The notes below the pieces were generated by a model, which had not been told where the DNA came from, searched no databases, and saw nothing but the letters and a program-made list of their open reading frames with translations. Both the position numbers and the translations under genes were made by a program. A stretch of 64,000 nt of DNA from Dichetophora obliterata (Eukaryota > Arthropoda > Insecta > Diptera > Sciomyzidae), in assembly GCA_963920525.1 (NCBI GenBank), contig OY986436.1, positions 28,347,318 through 28,411,317 on the forward strand, in the 5' to 3' direction. Shown piece after piece: positions 13,535-23,596 of this stretch. Position 1 is the stretch's first letter. The number at the start of each line of letters is the position of its first letter.

Positions 13535-16500
13535 TTTTTTTTTTTTTTTTTTTTAGTCTAAACCAACGCTCAGGGGATGCCCCCTATAAATACGTAAGCA
13601 TTGTGTTGATTCGGAAGATGGGTGATAGTTAGTTGGCGGGTGGATAGATGGAGTAGTGTCGGTGAATATTTGTTTTAAATTTGCACAGCTCAAAACTGCC
13701 GGGAAACACGCTCGCAGGGAGACTATTCCACAACTTAACTGTGCGACTAAAGAACGAATTATCACGGTAATGCGAGGTTCTATTGGACATCGACGCAATG
13801 GTAAAGGGGTGGGCTTGGACAGCTGCCCGAGTGGACCTGAGAAACACACGAGCTGGTGGCGTCAGCTCATGTATCTCCCTTGAACACTTCCCATGGTAAT
13901 ACCTATACAGAAGGCTTAGGCAACCAACATTGCGGCGATGCCCAAGAGAGTTGAGAGAGGATGAAATACTTTCATCCCCTATCAAATATATCGCACGACG
14001 GTGAACTCGATCCAGAAGCTCAAAATAAGATCTTGAGGCCCCTGCCCAAATGTGCGAATTGTACTCTAATATATGAGGTGTAAATCATGCGAAGATCAGC
14101 TGAGGTGAAATATTTTTTGCACCGTTTTAAAAAACCTAGGCACTTGCCCGCTTCTTTCGACACATCGAAAATATGATCATTCCAATGAAGATCACACTTG
14201 ATCGATATGCCCAGAACGTCAAGAGCAGCTGATTCCACAAGATCCACACCATTCATATTGAGGGGTGCTAAGGGGCAATCCATCCGCTTGTGGGTTAACA
14301 TACAGCACTGGGTCTTGCTTGCATTGAACTCTACTCTATTAGCAAGACCCTACTCGGAGATTTTTTGAAGATCATTTAGGAGTGTGTCACTCATATTTTG
14401 CCTTTTTCTCTCAATCTCCATAGAGCTTGGGCGTTTTTTAAATTAATATGAATGACAAATGCTACTGTCGTCCGCAAACGAATGTATTGGGTTATGCTTC
14501 AATGACAGAAGGTCGTTGATAAAAACCAGAAACAAAGTTGGCGATAGAACTGAACCCTGCGGTACTCCTGCGTTAATGGCGTACTCTTCGGACGAAATAC
14601 CGTCAACTACGATTCGAATCGTTCTGTCCTTGAGGAAACACGTGATCCATCGAGCAAAGTCACCACCAAAACCATATGCAACAAGTTTTGACACGAGCGC
14701 TTTATGCCACACTCGGTTGAACGCTTTAGAAATATCAAGAGCAACAACCCTGCTCTCGCCGAAAAAGTGAACGCATTTATTCCATTCTTCGGTTAAGAAC
14801 GCCATAAGATCACCAGTAGAGCGAGCCCTACGGAAACCATATTGACGGTCACTGAGCAGTTGGTTGCGCTCCAGATAGTTCACAACGTTGAAGTTTATTA
14901 CGCTCTCCATAACTTTGAAAAGCGTAGAGCATATCGCAATGGGTCGGTAGTTTGCAGGGTTCGTGGCATCACCCTTTTTAGGTACCGGCTGGACATTTGC
15001 CACCTTCCAACAAGATGGAAATACTCCTGTTCTATAGGAGACGTTGAAAAGGTTGCGCAAAGACTGATCCAGCGAAGAAGAACACATTTTAAGCACAATT
15101 GGCGGTATGCCATCAGGACCAGAGGCTTTGTTTACGTTGAGATTTATAAGGACCCTTTTAACTGCTCTCGTTCGAAAGTATATCTTTTGCATTGCAGAAG
15201 ATCCACCCCCAACAAAGGGCAGTGGCTGATTGCTATCCGAGAGAGTGGAATTTTGTGCAAACAATCCAGACAATAGGTTTGCTTTATCAGCCGAGTCAGT
15301 GAAGATTTGGTCATCTTTTAAAAGAGCTGGAATCGATGACAATGTCTGGTTCTTAACTCTGTTAACAAATAACCAAAAATTTTTGCTCCCTTTAGGGCAG
15401 AGAAGATCCTGTTCTCGAATGCGAGCTTCGTGCAGAAACTTTTCGCGTTTTAAAATTGCATTACAGCGATTCCTTGCCTCGATGCGAAGTCTTTTAGTAT
15501 CAGTATTCTTGTTAGAACGCCAATTCTGAAAGGCTTCCTCTTTGGACCTGACTGCAATCCTGCAAGTCTCATTAAACCATGAGTGGTCTTTTATTTGAAT
15601 ACTTCTCATTTTATTGGGAATGAAAGACCGCATACCCAATAAAATAATTTCTTGTACCATGACAGCCGCGGCATTCACATTTCTATCAGCGAAATATAAT
15701 TTCCAATTGAAGTTGCGATAAAAATTATTTAACGCAGTCCAATTTGCCCTTCCATAAGACCATGCAGTCCTCTTCGGGGCTTTAGGCGTAGAGGTGCAGG
15801 GGTTAGAATATGGAAAAACAGCGGATATGGTACAATGGTCCGAGTTACCAACAGGTGCGTTGACACTCACATCATATTTTTCATGATGTGAAGTCAGAAA
15901 AAGGTCAAGTATATTATGGCTATGCATATCACTTTGAGGAAAAAAAAGTGGGTTCCTTCACTAGTTGCATCAATTGGTTCGATTCAGCAAATAGCTCAAC
16001 ATATTGCCCAACAGGTGTCAATGGGCCCGAGTGACGTAACCAAGCCGGGTTGTGGACATTGAAATCGCCTGCTACAACGATCTCACTGTCAGGAAACAAC
16101 CCCAAAATATGCGTAATCGAATCAGAGAGTCCAGTTTGTCAAAAGTGGGCTCCATCCCAAGATTCGGGCTTCTATAAATAAAACAAAAATGCAGCAAGTG
16201 AGAGCGAAGCCTGAACCTAACCCACATTGAGCTAAACTCTGGATCGGTCACGTTCAGACTCCTCTCACACTGGTACGCTACATCCGTTCTTATAAAAAGG
16301 GCGATGCCTCTATGCAAAGAAAACAATGGCAGTAAGCGATACCCATGTATATGAAAATCCAGTGGATCTGCATCCTCGGACACCTGGGTCTCGCCAAGTG
16401 CCAATATTTGAGGCCTATGTAGAGTACAATGAACATATACCGAGAAAAAATTCACCCTCAGTCCACGAATATTGCAAAAATCTATGCGAAAATGACCCAT
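13535..16500 (-). pseudogene. Jockey-type LINE pseudogene, nearly full endonuclease and reverse transcriptase, copy 1
   Basis: Read on the minus strand, the endonuclease begins at about 16500 with FRIDFCNIRGL and LGETQV, then RGIALFIRT and IYRSPN. After a frameshift near 16072 it continues through a GDFNVHNPAW-like stretch into the long frame 15927-14443. That frame holds SDHCTISAVF (endonuclease end), the linker, [35 protein letters not shown] and FADD. A further frameshift near 14440 leads to 14301-14020 and 13985-13629, ending with HYRDNSFFSRTVKLWNSLP. The 3' end is a poly-A tract, seen as T-run 13535-13554 on the plus strand. The 5' end appears close to the endonuclease start, so any ORF1 is absent. 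No target duplication was identified with confidence. Confidence 0.9.
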
Positions 16501-17161
16501 GATTTGTATGGCTTATCATGTTTTTACAGAAATAATTTTTACTTTAAAATTTGTAGCACCTTATCACGGCTTTGTAGTGCAGTAGTTTGCTGTAGTGGCA
16601 GCTAAAATCTAAACTTTTGCGAATTTTCCAAAATAAGATAATCATTTCGATGTTATAATCTTGTTGCATCAGGTTATGCAAGAAGCACCGATATTTGTGC
16701 CCTGCCTATAACTTAATACTAATAAAGTAAATAAGGAGTATATCGTAGTAAATATATTGTACTTAAAAAAGTAAAACCGCGTAAATGCGTTAAAATAGAA
16801 GTAGAAAAAAATCCAAAACATGAAATCTTTACTATCCTATTTTCCACCAATATACCTTTCCTTTTATAAAACATTAAAATCAACAAAACGAAAAGAAATT
16901 CTAGAAATTGTTGAAGGATTATACATAATTAGTATATATTGTTTCGTTTTTGTTACAAATTTTTTGTATTAACTTTTGAAAATAAATTTTATCCAAAAAC
17001 ATGATAAGCCGCATTAGAAGGCTTCCATTAGGAATAATTACAAGTATTAAAAGTACGATTACATCGAACGTGTATTTTATACATTTTTTTAAAAAAAAAT
17101 CAAATGCGATTATTTCAAAATTTTTATTTTGTGGCTTATCATGTTTCTGCAATAAGCCCTT

Positions 17162-17639
17162 CATATCTTTATTATTTTATTTTTTTTACATTTTACATTA
17201 ATTTTGTTTTTTTTTTAAATGGTGTCAATTATTATTATGGAATTTAATCATTATGGGTATTATGATAACTGAAATAGTAAACGTATGTTATAAATGTTAT
17301 GTCGTCAATATATTTAGCAAATACTGCAACTGCATCACTAGTTGTTCCTAATCGTGTTGTCCAAATATTTGAATTTAAATTTATCAAAAAGGAATTGTTT
17401 AAGTGCCTGTGAACATTCAAGTCTTAAATTGCAATTAAAATCTCCACCTTAAGTAATTGGTATATAGTGATAATTTAATCTAATGCTAATGCACAATAAT
17501 TTTGATTGATTATTATTATTTGCTGCATCATAGCTTCACGCATTCACCATAGAATATGTAGGATAGCTAATGCACAACCCTTTTAATATATTCTTATCAT
17601 ATATTGCAACATAGCTTCAGTTAATACTTAATATTAAAT
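17162..17639. other. AT-rich DNA with an ~81-bp tandem duplication
   Basis: No gene seen. The stretch gctaatgcacaa occurs at about 17485 and 17566, marking a partial tandem duplication that also shares a tagcttcac segment. Confidence 0.45.
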
Positions 17640-17649
17640 GAGCCACTTA

Positions 17650-17740
17650 ACGTGACGAAGGTGTTTCGGTTAGATGGTAGCGTGCTGGACTATCAGTCGA
17701 ATGGGTGCGGGTTCGATTCTTATTGCTGTCATAAAAATAT
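17650..17740 (+). mobile_element. tRNA-like SINE fragment
   Basis: The stretch contains an A-box-like tagatggtagcgtgctgg (about 17672) and a B-box-like ggttcgattct (about 17709), spaced as in RNA polymerase III promoters. It is followed by an A/T-rich tail. The cloverleaf does not close properly (the acceptor arm is not paired), so I call it a tRNA-derived SINE head rather than a working tRNA gene. Confidence 0.55.
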
Positions 17741-18460
17741 TTTTAATTTTATATTATCTTGTTGTAATTGATGCAAGCAAAAAGCAACAACAATTCTAAG
17801 AAAAGAAGGTGTATGGAAAAAAATTTCGTTTTTGAGATATCACTCAAGCAAATCACAAAACGAGACATAAAAGCTTCGCTTCAAAAAACATCAGGTTATA
17901 AATGCATAGAAAACTTTGATAAAGGTTTTTGCCCATAATCAAAAGGAAACCGAGCGACATTCTCATAAATGTTCAAATGTAGAGAGAGCAGAGCGTACTA
18001 TTTTCCTTGTATAATATATATAAAAAACGAGTTAAAATTGAGCGTTTGTTCATCTTTTAGTATTTACTAAAACTAGCGATAGTAGAGTGTTTTCTTCTTT
18101 TTGTAACTTATAGTAATTATTTGACTGTCTTGAAATTAATATCTCTAACCGTAACTGTGTAATAGTAATTTTTGCTTTTTAAGACAATATCTGACTACCT
18201 TTGGATATATTTAAAAGCCAGCAATGTAGCTAAATTTTGTATATTTTTATATATAAAATTAAAGTTCATATATAAGACAGATTTTTTTAAATATAGTAAG
18301 AATTACAGAATATCAACAAGTTGCAAGCAATTAATAAGTACATATTATTTTAAAAAAAACAGTAACTGATTTATAAAAAAAGTAATAGAAATTATTGACA
18401 ACAGCTAATCATAACAGATTATCAGATCTGGGTCAAAAATTATTTATTACAACTCAATTC
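17741..18460. other. AT-rich DNA without recognisable gene
   Basis: No gene, tRNA or transposase motif was recognised. The open frame at about 18172-18369 is compositionally AT-driven. Confidence 0.5.
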
Positions 18461-19087
18461 CAAATCCTTGGAATTAGGAATTGGTTATTGGTCCTCTCAA
18501 TTCCGTAGGAATGTCATTGAAAAAAAATCGTCAATTCTACTACAGGAATTGTAATTGGTAATTGAACACCTCAATTCTTTGGAATGGAATTGGAAAAAAT
18601 GGTCAATTCCATTACAGGAATTGTGAATGGTAATTGAACATCTCAATTCCTCAGGAATGAAATTGGAAAAAAATCGTAGATTTGGCAAGGTGCTTGGTAC
18701 ACAACTTCCACATCCCTGTTAAAAATTGAATTAATTTACTAACAAAGCGATGTTTTCCAATTCTATTCCTAAGGAATTGGGGCGTTCAATTACGAATTAC
18801 AATTCCCATCATTTCCATTCCTGAGGAATTGAAGTGGTCCATTACTTCTTAAAATTCCTGTAATGGAATTGACAATTGTTTTCCTAACCCATTCCGAGGA
18901 ATTGAGGAGTTAAACTACTAGTTACAATTCCTGTAGTGGAATTGAGGATTTTTCCAATTTCATTCCTGAGGAATTGAGATGTTCAATTACCATTTACAAT
19001 TCATGTAATGTAATTGATAAGTTTTTCCAATTACAATCCTGAGGAATTGAGATGCTCAATTACCAATTCCTAGTTCCAAGGAATTTT
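18461..19087. mobile_element. Foldback element: inverted arrays of a ~73-bp unit
   Basis: The left arm (18461-18680) holds three tandem units, with ggtaattgaacacctcaatt or its variants starting at about 18483, 18557 and 18629. The right arm (about 18745-19087) holds five units in the opposite orientation, with gaggaattgagatg or variants at about 18770, 18823, 18896, 18968 and 19041. The outer ends are inverse copies (aaatccttggaattaggaat against attcctagttccaaggaatt). A spacer of about 65 bp (18681-18745) separates the arms. There is no coding capacity. This is the architecture of foldback/Galileo-type elements; the family itself is not one I recognise. A transcript would form a long imperfect hairpin. 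Confidence 0.78.
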
Positions 19088-20120
19088 TTTCTTTTCTTCG
19101 CATTCCGAAACAATTTGTTTTGATTTTTTTGAAGATTGGAATTGGCACTGGATCAATTTTATGGTGATTTCACAGTATTTTAGTTGATTTTTTGCATTTG
19201 TTTTTTATTTTTAGCATAACAAGTGGTAAACAACTGAACGTGGAGAAAGCGATTTTGAGACGTTGCTAAATGCGATCAGAGCGATCAAAATTGATGGAAT
19301 ATCCGTGAAATCTGCCGCAACAGCATATAATATTAACCGTATGAGTTTGACGCGATAAATTACAAAATTTGATTAAGTTGTTTTAGACATTTCAACCGTT
19401 CCTGAAGCTGAATTGTTGAAAATTGTTCAGGGCATATCAACACCATATGCAAACACAGCCAAAGCACATTTGGTTTGTTTCTGTTTTAACTTTCGTTCAT
19501 CCCCGGGATGAAAAATCAGAGCCTCCTAAAGTCTAGCAAAGTAACCAAAGTCTCCGAAATAGCATAAAAATGTATTCAAAGCAAGGTTGCCAGTAATGTG
19601 GGAAAAATCCCATTCGTGGTAATTTTTAATTGGTCTTGGGAATTTTTGTTTTTGGGAATTTTTATCCAGCGTGGTATTTTTGGTTGCATGTGAAATCGAT
19701 AATTTTTAAAATTTTTTTTTCACTTTTATTAAGCATAAACTTTGTAATGGTATTTGATGAACGACATATATATATATTCAGAAGCGTACAGTTATAAGTT
19801 TACGCTGTACATTTCCTCGAAATTATCCTTAATAAAAACGATTAAATTGCATATTTGTTCTAAGAACAAGTTGCCATCACAAAATTGTATGAAAACTAAG
19901 TAGACATTTTTGACATATGGCAATGCTATCTTAAATGATGTATTTTTTTTGCAAGCGTTAAGCTTACAAAAATTATTTTAAAATGCCAAAAATAAGTGAA
20001 TAATATATTTACTTCCTGAATTGCTTATCGAATCCCTTGGCTTTCAATTTTCTTTTGAAATGAAAATGAAATAACAGTTGCCATTATATGCAAAATGCGC
20101 TATTTTACACCGTTACACCG

Positions 20121-21436
20121 CACAGTGTAACGAGCCCATATAGCGAGTGGCCAAAAAAAGAAGGAGTTGCTCAAGAATCATGAAATTTTGTAAAAATTAG
20201 TTTTATAGTAGATTAATTACTCTGACAAATTTTATTCGAATTGAATGAATGCCGCGCCCACCTCCCATTTAACCGAAATCGGTCATCTAGAATAGCTCCC
20301 CAAAAGATTATCCTAGATCAGTGAAATTTGGTGCACATAGTGCTTTTGCTGCTGTAAAATGTTCATTTGAAAATGAACTAAATCGGCTGACTAACACGCC
20401 CACCTCTCATATAACCGAAATCAGTAATCTGGTATAAATACTCAAAAAATTATCCCAGATCATTAAAATTTGCCTCATATTGTTCTTTTTTAATTATAAT
20501 AAGCTAGTGTGCAAATGAATCAAATCGGCCGACTAACACGCCCAACTTCCATATAACTGAAATCAGTAATCTGATAAAGTACCCTAAAAACTTATCCCAC
20601 ATCTGTAAAATCTGTAAAATATTAGAACTTTGCTAAGGAAGTGTGTTATTTGAAAGGTTTATTAAAAACAATTGTTTTTTTTATTTTTTATTTTTTTTCC
20701 ATTTAAAATTCCTTATTTTCACCAAAACATGCTACACAAAAGTGTGCGTAAATTCGTTATAATTGAATTTCGGCACAGAAAATTTTGGAAACATGTGGCG
20801 AAAATATTGGTAATAGACACATAAAAATATAATAAAAAAAAATGCTGTTCTCTTAATTTTTTTTTAACTTTGTGAAAAATTTGTTATTTATTCATATGAA
20901 ATTGCTCAATTTGTCCTAAATATGCCCCAGTAAAGTAGGCGTAAAGTCGTTATTTTTGAGTTTCAGCAAACCAAATTTCGGGTACATGTTGAAAAAGAGT
21001 TGTTATAAGACGTTTTTACATTACAAAAAAAAAAAAAACAAAAATGCGGTTTTCTTTTTATTGTTGCTCAAAGTTTTCGTTTTTTAGATTTCTAAGACCT
21101 ATTCTTAGTTGTACAAAATTTTTTATATATGTGATTTTAATTAATATTTTTTAATTCAAAACATATAAAATAAATATAAGTTAATTTTTTTGCATAATTT
21201 TATTACTAAAATTTACGTCATATTAAAAAATATGCAGTGTCAAACTGTAAAAACAAAAAAATTTATCATATTTTTAATTGAAATTTCGAAGAGTGGCATT
21301 CCCGTAACTAAAAAGATATAGCAAAGTCCTTTTACACTCCAAGTATTAATACTTTAAACTATGATTCTGCATATTTTGATTTACTAATTAATGACTTTTT
21401 TCTTAAGCTATTTTTGGTCGCACTCGTTACACTTTG
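20121..21436. mobile_element. Possible nested TIR segment (cagtgtaacgag / ctcgttacactt)
   Basis: The left end cacagtgtaacgag with ggccaaaaa is mirrored at the right by ctcgttacactttg with tttttggtc (21409-21436), at 13 of 14 and 8 of 9 matching positions. No target duplication is evident. The interior contains three ~141-bp repeat units and otherwise AT-rich DNA. It could instead be subterminal structure of the surrounding element. Confidence 0.45.
20255..20620. repeat. Three diverged ~141-bp tandem units
   Basis: The phrase cgcccacctcccatttaacc and its variants starts at about 20257, 20397 and 20539. It is followed each time by gaaatcggtcatctag-type and ttatcctagatcagtgaaat-type segments. 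The period is 140-142 bp, close to that of the array at 49003-50450. Confidence 0.65.
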
Positions 21437-21852
21437 CACTGCATTGTCGTAAGCTGCGTATGTTAAATCCCTTACATTTTTGTTGCTGCAATAAACGCTT
21501 CAGATAAAATATCATTCTAACGCTAATCACATCACAAATACGCCGGTCATTGAATACCACTATTATTTCTTTGTGGTATATGTAACTTAATATTAATTTT
21601 TTATTTATATGGGATTTATTGAGGTATTTTTTAATGCGTATGGGATTTTTGGTGGTAATTTTAAATGATCGTGAGATTTTTTGGTATTTTTAACTGCGTT
21701 GGGAACTTTTTTGGTACTGTTGCAAAAAGGTAATCTATGTGGAAATTGTTCCAAATTTCGACTGGCAATCTTGATTCAAAGTATTCCAAATAATGACTTA
21801 AATTTCCTAAGTATTCCCAGATTTTGCGAAAAGTCTTGTAAAGTCTTCGATT

Positions 21853-22228
21853 CAGTGTTGCCATGAAAAAAATTTGCATATCGTAACTCTTGCGCTCTGT
21901 TCGTCGGGTACTCGTCGGGTTCACGTCGGATTTGTGAAACTCTAAAAACAACGACAACTGTGATTTTACTTCGAGTAAATAAACGAAAAATTTTGTTGAT
22001 TTTTGCCAGCGAAAAGTACCAAAATATAAATGCCAGTAAAAAAGATTATATATTTCAAAATATAATTTTTTTAAGTCATTAAAACATTGCTTTATCAAAA
22101 AAATATATGCAAAATCAAACATCGGATCTTTTTTCTGAAATCGTAACATTTTGGTCAAATATCAGATCATCGGATTCAAGACTGAAAATCGTAACAAATC
22201 CGATATATGGGACTATATGGCAACACTG
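21853..22228. mobile_element. 376-bp hAT MITE with 8-bp target duplication
   Basis: Perfect 12-bp inverted termini, CAGTGTTGCCAT and ATGGCAACACTG, are flanked by cttcgatt (21845-21852) and ctccgatt (22229-22236). This is an 8-bp target duplication with one mismatch. The CAG start and 8-bp duplication fit the hAT superfamily. No transposase. Confidence 0.78.
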
Positions 22229-22309
22229 CTCCGATTATCTCTTTTTAATAATTTGAGAGAGTTTGTTTCCCGGCAGTCTCGTTTAGGAATACTTTAGTCT
22301 CACATAATA

Positions 22310-23596
22310 AAGGGTGTCCCTACAAGAACGCAATTTTTAAATTTGGGGCCATTCGAAGTGTCATTGTTTGACATTTGAACAATTGTTATTGTTTGCTAGT
22401 AGAAGGTACGAGGTTAGTAAAAATGGAGCGCTACACGAATGAACAACGCATTCTCATTGTGAAATTGTTTTACCAAAATGGTGAAAGTTTTGCGGCTACA
22501 GTTCGCAAATTGCGATCAATTTGGGGTCACAATAATGCTCCAAAAGAGTCAACTGTAAAGAGATTAATGGATAAATTTGCCGTAACTGGATCTGTTAGTG
22601 ATGTTAAGACAACAATGCGCCTTCGACCAGGTCGATCGACCGAAAATGTCGCAGCTGTATGTGATGATGTCGCTCAAACTCCATCCACCTCAATTCGACA
22701 CCGAGCTCAGCAAATTGGTGTCTCCAAATCCACTATGCTGCGAATTTTGACGAAAGATTTGCATCTTCATGCATACAAAGTTCATTTGACTCAGGAACTG
22801 AGGACAGCGAAGTGAGTTCGTTAATTGGATATTGGAGAGACAACATGAAAATGCTGATTTTGCCGCTAAAATCATCTTCAGTGACGAGGCCCATTTCCAT
22901 ATTGATGGATTCGTCAATAGGCAGAATTGTCGCATTTGGGGTGAGGAAAATCCTCGAGTGATTCACGAGAAACAAATGCATCCTCAACGTGTCACTGTGT
23001 GGTGTGGTTTTTGGGCTGGAGGAATCACTGGACCGCTTTTTTATGAAAATGAGGCAGGTCAAGCGCAAACAGTCAATGGTGTTCGGTATCGTGAAATGAT
23101 AACCAGTTTTTTCTTGCCTAGAATTGAAGAAATGAACGTGGAGGGCATGTGGTTCCAACAAGACGGCGCCACATGTCATACAGCAAGAGAAACAATTCAA
23201 TTGCTGCATCAGTCGTTTCCCGGTCGTGTTGTTTCGCGTTTTGGAGATCAGAATTGGCCGCCTAGATCGTGCGATTTAACACCATTAGATTTTTTTCTTT
23301 GGGGTATTTTGAAGTCGATGGTTTACGCGAATAAGCCGACGACGACGCAAGCCTTAAAAGAGGAAATTGGACGCTGCATTAATGAAATACCGCAGCATTT
23401 ATGCAAAACGGTCATTGAAAATTTCATTAAAAGATCGCGTGTATGCCAGCAAAGCCGCGGCGGCCATCTGCACGATATATTGTTCCATACATAACCTCAT
23501 TCTGTCTACTTTACGATATAATAAAGTTTCACGATTTTTTTTTTAAATATCTGTGTTTTATTTAAAATTTAAAAATTGCGCTCTTGTTGGGACACT
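22310..23596. mobile_element. Tc1/mariner element, DD41D (rosa-like), copy 1
   Basis: A 1287-bp element flanked by TA at 22308-22309 and 23597-23598. The inverted termini share gtgtccc, acaag and cgcaatttttaaat (left 22314-22342, right 23567-23595, with two or three mismatches). It contains one transposase pseudogene. It lies inside the 19501-23647 element, near that element's right end, so it inserted later. Confidence 0.88.
22423..23494 (+). pseudogene. Mariner-type transposase, DD41D, one frameshift
   Basis: The start is the ATG at 22423, MERYTNEQRILIVKLFYQNG, an N-terminal helix-turn-helix. A second helix-turn-helix (STSIRHRAQQIGVSKSTMLRIL) follows. The frame closes at 22815 and resumes one base shifted with EFVNWILERQHENADF, probably with a few residues lost. 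The catalytic residues are the Asp of IIFSDEAHFH (about 22883), the Asp of WFQQDGATCHT (about 23163) and the Asp of CDLTPLDFFLWG (about 23289). I count 41 residues between the second and third, the spacing of the rosa group rather than the classical 34. The C-terminus is GGHLHDILFHT and the stop is at 23492. The enzyme cuts and pastes its element at TA. A single frameshift suggests recent loss. Confidence 0.87.

Larger units (their letters stand above)
12953..17161. mobile_element. DNA transposon remnant with 31-bp terminal inverted repeats
   Basis: The left end (12953-12983, beginning aagggcttattgcag) is the inverse of the right end (17131-17161, finishing ctgcaataagccctt), with 30 of 31 positions identical. 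A core reading tggcttatcatgttt, in either orientation, recurs at about 12969, 13319, 13370, 16508, 17000 and 17131, like subterminal transposase-binding repeats. No transposase reading frame was recognised, so the element is probably non-autonomous. A catat stretch occurs just outside both ends, but one base offset leaves the target duplication unproven. A Jockey-type LINE sits inside. Confidence 0.72.
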
